Below, in pieces: positions 58,272 to 64,000 of a stretch of 64,000 bases of DNA. This DNA comes from Candidatus Obscuribacterales bacterium (GTDB lineage: Bacteria; Cyanobacteriota; Vampirovibrionia; Obscuribacterales; Obscuribacteraceae). The notes beneath the pieces are model-generated. The model saw only the letters and a list, made by a program, of their open reading frames with translations, was not told the DNA's origin and did no database searches. Both the position numbers and the translations under genes were made by a program. Each line of letters starts with the position of its first letter. The stretch's first letter is position 1. The stretch lies in assembly GCA_020634035.1 (NCBI GenBank), contig JACKCM010000002.1:682001-746000 (forward strand). The letters run 5' to 3'.

Positions 58272-61200
58272 ATGGCTCTGGAAACCGCCGATGCCGGTGC
58301 ATCTGACAGCAAAGAACCCAAATCCTTCGCCGATCGCATGAAATCCCTGTCCGAAGGGGATAAAGGTGCGGCAGATCGAAGTGAACCAAAAGACAAAATC
58401 GCCGGCGACACCGATGGTGCCAAGGCCAGTGAGGCTCTGCTTCGCGACTCGGAGCCCAAGCCCGAAGCCAAACAGGCAGATGTAGCTGATGCTGCCGGCG
58501 AAAATGCCGGCGACTTGAATTTTAAGGTGGCACCGCCTCCGGCAGGAGCCAAGGATGGTCTCACCGTGGCCGATGCCGAGAGCGCACCGGCAAAAGACAA
58601 AGATAAAGGCGAAGAGGCTTCCGATGCCGGCGCCAATCCGGTTCTCAAAGGAGAAGTGACCAAGACCGAAGGCGCGCAGGACGGTGGCGACCAGGGCAAA
58701 GATAAAGTCGTTACCCCAGGTGATGGCTCCGACAAAGCTCCCGAAGTTAAAGAAGCAGCCGAGGTCAAAGACAAGACCACTCTTACCGAAGTCATAGAAG
58801 ACGCCATGAATGTCCAGGAGAAGGTCAAGAAACTTGGCTTTCACATGGACAAATTCGGTGAGCGCCTCAGAGAAGTCAATGTAGGCGATCCCAACCCCGA
58901 AGAGCGCGGTCGGCGCATGAACGAAGCGCTCAAGCAGTTCGAAGAAGCGGCGGTGATCGTCAAACCCGAAGATGTTCTCAAATACCGAAATGATAGACGA
59001 ATAGTCAAAGAAGCTATCGAACAGGAAGAGAAGAAAGCAGAGAGCGAGCGGGATCTCGAAAAACTCAAGGCTCTCAAAATTGTCGAGCGTAATCTGTATG
59101 TTCTTGAAAGAGCTCCGGGCTTGACCCACGGCAACGCTGCCCTGGCTCTTTATGGCGCCGGAGAGGTCCAGCCCATCGAAACACCGCCTTTCAACGGTCG
59201 CTCGAGAGCTCAGGCTATGCTCGAGTTTGCCTATATAAATGATCCGGTTCTCCGCTACGGCAAAGATTCCAACTTCTTCAATCGGGCTCGGGAGATTGAG
59301 CGTCGTCATGACGTTCCCATTCAAGAACAGGGTCTCGAGATCAGTTTGAGGCTTCAAGAGATCGAGCTGAGAGGGCTGGGCTCCAAGATAAATATGGTTC
59401 CGGCCGCACCTGAGTTGCTCGGAGGCAGGCCCCCGATAGAGACTAAAGCCGATGACAACGCCGGTGATGGCAACGACAAATTAGTCGACCCTGCCGCCAG
59501 CGCTGAAGGAGCTAAAGATGGAGCCGTTACCGGTGATCCTCAAAAAGACGTGCCGGTCGTTGGTAATGACGGTCAGGACGGTGACAAACCGGTCATAGAT
59601 CCTACAAAAGTAAAACCGATAACAGCAGATATGTCCGGGGAAGGTGACAGGCAAGGCGATGATCGCAGACCTGCTCTGCCTGCTGCGTTACAGCCGGGAG
59701 CCACGGTAGAGCGCAATCAGGACGAAAAGAAAGTCGAAGTGGCCGATGCTGCCCTTTCGCGAATCTCCGGTGCCGATCCCAAACTGGAAGTACCCGAGCT
59801 GAGCGATTCTCCGATGAGAAAGTCCGCTCTTCTCAAGCCTGAATACCGAGAGCTATCGCCCAAAGAGAGAGCCGAAGTAGCGCTCAGAATATATGAAATG
59901 TACAAAGAGCGTGGCGCAACTCCGCGTCAGGCTCTTACCGCCGACGTCATAGCCGAATTCGAAAAATCCATTCAGGATGCCGATGCCGGAGTGACCCCAA
60001 AAGCAAAAGAGCTCGAGGCTCAGGTTAAACAAGCAACGGAAAATATCGCCACTTTTGGCGGTACCGCCCTCAAAGATATAGTCTGGAATCCCCAGGCTGA
60101 GGACGATGCCGGCAAGAAAGCGCTGCCGGAAGCGCTGAAAGGCCGAGAAGATATCTCCTGGCAGGATGCAAGATCTCAGCTGAACGAAAAATTCGACGGT
60201 TTCCTCGGCAATAAAGACCTGCCTCTTTCTGATGATCAGAAACGAGCCACTGTCCAGTACTTGATGAACCTCAACCAGGCTGTCACTCCCGGCGAATATA
60301 ACGACGTTGTCGGCCAGATGAAGCAGGATGATTCTATCAAGGATCTTATTGCAAATCCTGGCTTCATCGCCCTCATGGAAGAGCATAAAACCCTGGCTCA
60401 GCCGCTTATAAGCCTGACCGGTCAGCGAGCCGCCGTGGTCGAGGAATATCGCAACGAAGTCAATCAGCGGGCCGTGACCCGCATGCTCTATGCCAATGTC
60501 CTCAAGGAAGTGGCTGACGACGAAAGCGGTGCTGCCGACCGGACACAACTGGTTGAGTCTGCCAAAAAATATTTCACCGAAGGCTTCGCCAACAATGTCG
60601 ACTCTGAAAAATCCAATAATTTCATCGCCTGGGCATCTGATTTCTCTGGTGGTCAGAAGAGTAATGTCCAGGTCAAGCCGGCTGAGTTATTTCAAGCAGC
60701 CCTCGATAAGCAAAAGCAGTTCGCGGCTGGTGAAGCCAATATGGCAATGCCGATGTCGGTTCTGGCCGATGCTTCGACCAGGCTTTTCGAGCTCGAGACC
60801 TATAATCTGGCCAAAGATAGTTCTAACATAACCCAGGAAGAGAAGCGCCAGGCCTTCGAAAACCTGAAGCCTCTATTCGATCGGATGGTGACCGATGCCG
60901 ATGCCTCGCCTAAGTCCACCGAGATGGACAAGTTCGAGACACGCTACCGCTATGGAGAAGTGTTGCTGGGCGGAGTCGGCGATGAAGCCGGTAAAGCTGA
61001 GGGCGGTCGTCTCTTCAAAGAAGCCTTCACCCATGCCACCGATGGTGAAAAAGGTCAGGCCGCGCTAGAGTTAGCCATCAGAGCCGGTGTATCTCCTGCC
61101 GAGATGCTCAAGCTCTCCATCGATGGAAACTCAAATCTCAAAGAAGGAGAATCTTTCCGAGGAGTTCCTTTGCCGGTGGCAGCCAGAAACGCCAAGCTGC

Positions 61201-64000
61201 TTTATGATATGCAAGTTAAGCAACTTGCTGCGGACAAAGATAATCCGACCGATGCCGAACGTGCCAGGGCACTGGAGATGATGCGTCCCGATCTGGAGCG
61301 CATGGTAACCGTTGCCGATACCATGGTTACTCCCCAGGATGATGAGAAAGCCTCTACCCGAATCGCTCTCGGCAGTATTCTTCTCGAGAATAAAGACGAG
61401 AAAGCCAAGGTTGTGCTCAGTGAAGCTTACTCTCTTGGTGCCTCCTCTGGTCTTCTGCAGGTTGCCGGTGATCTGGCAGTCGCAGCCGGCGCGAAGCCTT
61501 CGGATCTTATCGGTGGTTTGCTCGAACAGTCTTCTAAAGAGCCGATTCCTCCAGCTCAGCTAGATTTTGAAATGAAGCGGATGATGGAGAAACACCTCCA
61601 AGAATCCAAGGGTATGGTGGACGGCAAGCCTGCTACCGAGCCTGAATTGCAAGCGGCGGCCTTGAAAGAGTTCGAGCCGCATATGGCGAAACTTGCCACC
61701 ATTCTTGATGCCAATGTGGCCAGTGCCAACGAGAATCTGACCTCCTGGAACACGAAAGTCGAATCGCACTTCCCTGAAGATGCCACAGCCAGGCAGGCGG
61801 CTCTTGATGTGCATACCAAACTCTTCAGAGGAGAGAATCGAGAGGCCAATATCCAGGCCGCAGCGGTATTGCTGGCCGGAGGCGATCGAACCGGGGTCAA
61901 TCCTGATTTCTTGAAAGATTTCGACGAATGGCAGAAGCATGTCGCTCCTGAAGGCAAGAAAGATGCGGCCCTCGAACTGCTTCAACTCGAAGCAAGCAAG
62001 CCCATTGAAGAAGCTAAAGTAGAGCAAGCCGTTGCTCTTAAATACAATTACTCTAACTACAGAGCCGGTTTGCACGCCATTGCCGGTGATAGTGAAAAAG
62101 CCAAAGAAATCTTCGCCGCCGGAGAAAAAGAGGTGCCGGAGCAGTTCCGTCAGAAATTGGTGGATGACAGTCCGGAAGTCGCCAGAATGCGCGAGTTGAT
62201 AACCGGTGAGATCGCTCCGCCGAACCTCAAAGACATGACTCCTGAACAGTTGACAGAGCATATCAACCAGCTTTCGCTTAAGCCGATTCTGAGAATCAAA
62301 CTGAAAGGTCATGATCAAACCTTCGAAGTGGATAGTCTCGAAGATCTATATAAAAATAAAATTGACGGCAAATTTATAACCCAGGCTGATATCGAGCATG
62401 TCCAGGAAGGTTGGGGACCTTTCGACGCAGAGAAAGCCAAGAAGAATATTGCCGAGTATAAACTCGCCTATGAAGAGCTTATTCGCAGAGCAGACAATCC
62501 GGTCACCCAGACCGGAGAAGCCATCACCATGGAAGATACCAGGAAAGAGATCGATCTTCTCAATCGTGGTCTTGCCGAAGGCAAAGATGTAATCACCGAA
62601 GGCGAGCCGGCACTCAGCAACGAAAGACGTCTCGAGTATCATCTTCTGGTCACCAAAGGTCTTAAAATGCTGACCGACCCGGTGTCGATTCGGATGGAGT
62701 ACGCCATGCGTATGGAAGCCCTCGGTCAGAGAGCTTCGGCCGGCATGGCTTATATGGAAGCTCAAAATCTTCTCAACGATTATCCTACTCAACTAATTGA
62801 AAAAGAAAGAGAGAGTCTGCGTTCCGAGAAGGTCCGCTTCGCGGGCAGTCCCGGTGTCGGTCTCAATTTGAACGGCTCTCATGTGGAAGCCGATATGATT
62901 CTTGCCCGCCTTACCCAGATGGTGGAAGGCAATCAGAATTATGGCGATGCCGTATTAGACCGCGATCTCGGTCTCAATGGCGAGTCGGTCTTTATCGATC
63001 CAAGAAAAATCGGGGCTCCGGATCTCAGCTCCATATATGGTATGGACGATATGAAGTCGGCGCTGGCCAAGCGTGCCGCTTTCTTCTTCCTCGCTCCTAA
63101 ATTCGAACAGGCAGAAGAGCTGGGCAAACCGATGTTTGTCTACACTTCAAAAGACTATCCTCAGGATGGCAGCAAACCTCAGGTTATGGAGAAGGGCGCC
63201 CTCGTCCAGTATGTTGCCCAGAAAGAAGGAATCAGCACCGCCGACGCCGCCAATCTTATTCGCCCGCACGGCAACTGGACTTTTGGAAACTCCGACGCCT
63301 TCAAGCCGGATCAGGCGATGGACTCTCTTGCCCAGGCTATTAAAGATCAAGAAGGTGTAAGTATCGAAGAGGCAAGGACTCGCGTTCAGGCCCATGCCGC
63401 CGATGCCGTCAAATTCCTGGTCGGCGCCGAGAAAATGAACACCGATGCGATTCGACAGTCGGTCAAAGATCCCGAGTTCGCCATGATTTATCAGAATGCG
63501 CTCAATAATCTTGAGCCTTCTCTGGCTAATACCATCCGCCAGGAAGCCGGCGGCAATTTCTGGGCTGACGCTGCCACCACCACAGCCTTCATGGCCTCTA
63601 TGGCAGGTTTGAGCATGTTGATATCGAGAGGTAAAGTCAACCCCGCAGTAGGCCGGCTGACTACCGGACAAGTTCTTCGTCGTTCTGCCGGTATCTTCCT
63701 CGCTTCCACCGCCGTCGCCGCCGGCACCAGAGTCGGTGTCAGATACCTTCAGACCGGTGAGGTCGAAGCGCCTTCGGACACATTCTGGCACACCATGGGC
63801 TCTGTCGGTGTAGGTCTGATCGGTCATAAGTTAATCAGCTCCAAGGTGCCGAATGAAGCGATGAGATTGATTCCTTCGAGTTACAGCAGAAGAATCGCTT
63901 ATCATTCTATAAAAGCCGCTCCTGAAATTGCTCAGCCCATGGTGAGAAGCACTTTCCGCTTCCTCTCCAATGTCGGCAAGCCTATGACAGTATATGAGTC
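58272..64000 (+). CDS. giant protein of unknown function, 3' end outside window (>1900 residues)
   Basis: One frame stays open from the ATG at 58272 to the window end, about 1909 codons with no stop. An in-frame TGA at 58233 lies before it and there is no other start between. I do not recognise a family. Residues 1-180 are Ala/Asp/Lys/Glu-rich and look disordered. A charged helical part (about 180-290) and a second Asp/Gly/Lys-rich linker (about 375-490) follow. A very long mostly helical region (about 500-1750) is next, with Ala/Glu/Lys-rich solenoid-like sequence. Weak hydrophobic segments appear at about 1767-1785, 1805-1823 and 1842-1856. There is no signal peptide. The base composition matches its neighbours. 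Confidence 0.8.
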   Translation, partial: MALETADAGASDSKEPKSFADRMKSLSEGDKGAADRSEPKDKIAGDTDGAKASEALLRDSEPKPEAKQADVADAAGENAGDLNFKVAPPPAGAKDGLTVADAESAPAKDKDKGEEASDAGANPVLKGEVTKTEGAQDGGDQGKDKVVTPGDGSDKAPEVKEAAEVKDKTTLTEVIEDAMNVQEKVKKLGFHMDKFGERLREVNVGDPNPEERGRRMNEALKQFEEAAVIVKPEDVLKYRNDRRIVKEAIEQEEKKAESERDLEKLKALKIVERNLYVLERAPGLTHGNAALALYGAGEVQPIETPPFNGRSRAQAMLEFAYINDPVLRYGKDSNFFNRAREIERRHDVPIQEQGLEISLRLQEIELRGLGSKINMVPAAPELLGGRPPIETKADDNAGDGNDKLVDPAASAEGAKDGAVTGDPQKDVPVVGNDGQDGDKPVIDPTKVKPITADMSGEGDRQGDDRRPALPAALQPGATVERNQDEKKVEVADAALSRISGADPKLEVPELSDSPMRKSALLKPEYRELSPKERAEVALRIYEMYKERGATPRQALTADVIAEFEKSIQDADAGVTPKAKELEAQVKQATENIATFGGTALKDIVWNPQAEDDAGKKALPEALKGREDISWQDARSQLNEKFDGFLGNKDLPLSDDQKRATVQYLMNLNQAVTPGEYNDVVGQMKQDDSIKDLIANPGFIALMEEHKTLAQPLISLTGQRAAVVEEYRNEVNQRAVTRMLYANVLKEVADDESGAADRTQLVESAKKYFTEGFANNVDSEKSNNFIAWASDFSGGQKSNVQVKPAELFQAALDKQKQFAAGEANMAMPMSVLADASTRLFELETYNLAKDSSNITQEEKRQAFENLKPLFDRMVTDADASPKSTEMDKFETRYRYGEVLLGGVGDEAGKAEGGRLFKEAFTHATDGEKGQAALELAIRAGVSPAEMLKLSIDGNSNLKEGESFRGVPLPVAARNAKLLYDMQVKQLAADKDNPTDAERARALEMMRPDLERMVTVADTMVTPQDDEKASTRIALGSILLENKDEKAKVVLSEAYSLGASSGLLQVAGDLAVAAGAKPSDLIGGLLEQSSKEPIPPAQLDFEMKRMMEKHLQESKGMVDGKPATEPELQAAALKEFEPHMAKLATILDANVASANENLTSWNTKVESHFPEDATARQAALDVHTKLFRGENREANIQAAAVLLAGGDRTGVNPDFLKDFDEWQKHVAPEGKKDAALELLQLEASKPIEEAKVEQAVALKYNYSNYRAGLHAIAGDSEKAKEIFAAGEKEVPEQFRQKLVDDSPEVARMRELITGEIAPPNLKDMTPEQLTEHINQLSLKPILRIKLKGHDQTFEVDSLEDLYKNKIDGKFITQADIEHVQEGWGPFDAEKAKKNIAEYKLAYEELIRRADNPVTQTGEAITMEDTRKEIDLLNRGLAEGKDVITEGEPALSNERRLEYHLLVTKGLKMLTDPVSIRMEYAMRMEALGQRASAGMAYMEAQNLLNDYPTQLIEKERESLRSEKVRFAGSPGVGLNLNGSHVEADMILARLTQMVEGNQNYGDAVLDRDLGLNGESVFIDPRKIGAPDLSSIYGMDDMKSALAKRAAFFFLAPKFEQAEELGKPMFVYTSKDYPQDGSKPQVMEKGALVQYVAQKEGISTADAANLIRPHGNWTFGNSDAFKPDQAMDSLAQAIKDQEGVSIEEARTRVQAHAADAVKFLVGAEKMNTDAIRQSVKDPEFAMIYQNALNNLEPSLANTIRQEAGGNFWADAATTTAFMASMAGLSMLISRGKVNPAVGRLTTGQVLRRSAGIFLASTAVAAGTRVGVRYLQTGEVEAPSDTFWHTMGSVGVGLIGHKLISSKVPNEAMRLIPSSYSRRIAYHSIKAAPEIAQPMVRSTFRFLSNVGKPMTVYE

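Noticed and set aside
58176..59357. 393-codon minus-strand frame
   Set aside because: It lies antisense to the giant plus-strand ORF. Its protein is Phe/Gly/Ile-rich in the manner of a reverse-strand shadow and no SD or motif supports it.

Overview
The window looks like a chromosome segment (roughly 50% GC, no plasmid or phage genes) from a diderm, cyanobacteria-related heterotroph. The best guess is Obscuribacterales / 'Candidatus Melainabacteria' (Vampirovibrionia). The grounds are a long-form HflX of the cyanobacterial type, several Hanks-type Ser/Thr kinases (one with an N-terminal 'CxxC...CPxDGG' zinc-finger-like motif), very many TPR and signal-peptide proteins, and futalosine-type menaquinone genes. 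This assignment rests on recollection of gene style and was not searched. I see no tRNA, rRNA, CRISPR array, insertion sequence or integrase.

Layout. 1-5.5 kb: a 5'-cut GNAT acetyltransferase, a DUF1189-like membrane protein, aminofutalosine synthase (mqnE), a TPR-PDZ protein and dprA. 5.5-12.3 kb: two tandem membrane-anchored kinases, the first 1596 residues long with a huge disordered linker. 12.3-18.5 kb: tatD, a TonB-C-like secreted protein, a glcD-type oxidase, a secreted Pro-rich protein and hflX. 18.5-22.8 kb: a compact vWA / PP2C / Ser-Thr kinase triad resembling the TerY-phosphorylation triad, whose kinase carries a Clp N-terminal domain, with a divergent TPR gene beside it. 22.8-31.7 kb: a long minus-strand block with a secreted repeat protein, a CtpA-like protease, a TPR protein, a UbiD-family decarboxylase, a small orphan gene, rdgB and relA/spoT. 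32-40 kb: mainly exported proteins (TPR, Gly/Trp/Tyr-rich, SRPBCC, a lipoprotein-like Pcm, a CsgG-like protein) plus ilvE. 40-58 kb: RNase HI, alaS, an NADK3-like kinase next to a fourth Ser/Thr kinase, an APC permease, a TPR protein, deoC, carB, an exported alpha/beta hydrolase, a gamma-carbonic anhydrase, a small gene and mutS2. 58.3 kb to the end: one open frame of more than 1900 residues that runs off the window.

How it fits together. Housekeeping genes (translation, pyrimidine and branched-chain amino-acid metabolism, menaquinone, stringent response, DNA uptake and repair) are interleaved with a dense signalling layer and an unusually large exported layer. Genes are tightly packed, several convergent pairs share stop-codon bases, and TTG/GTG starts with good Shine-Dalgarno (SD) sequences are common. 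The most interesting items are the Clp-N kinase triad, the giant unfinished ORF, the 1596-residue kinase with repeated linker motifs, and a C-terminal helical-repeat region that seems shared by the two tandem kinases and an exported protein.
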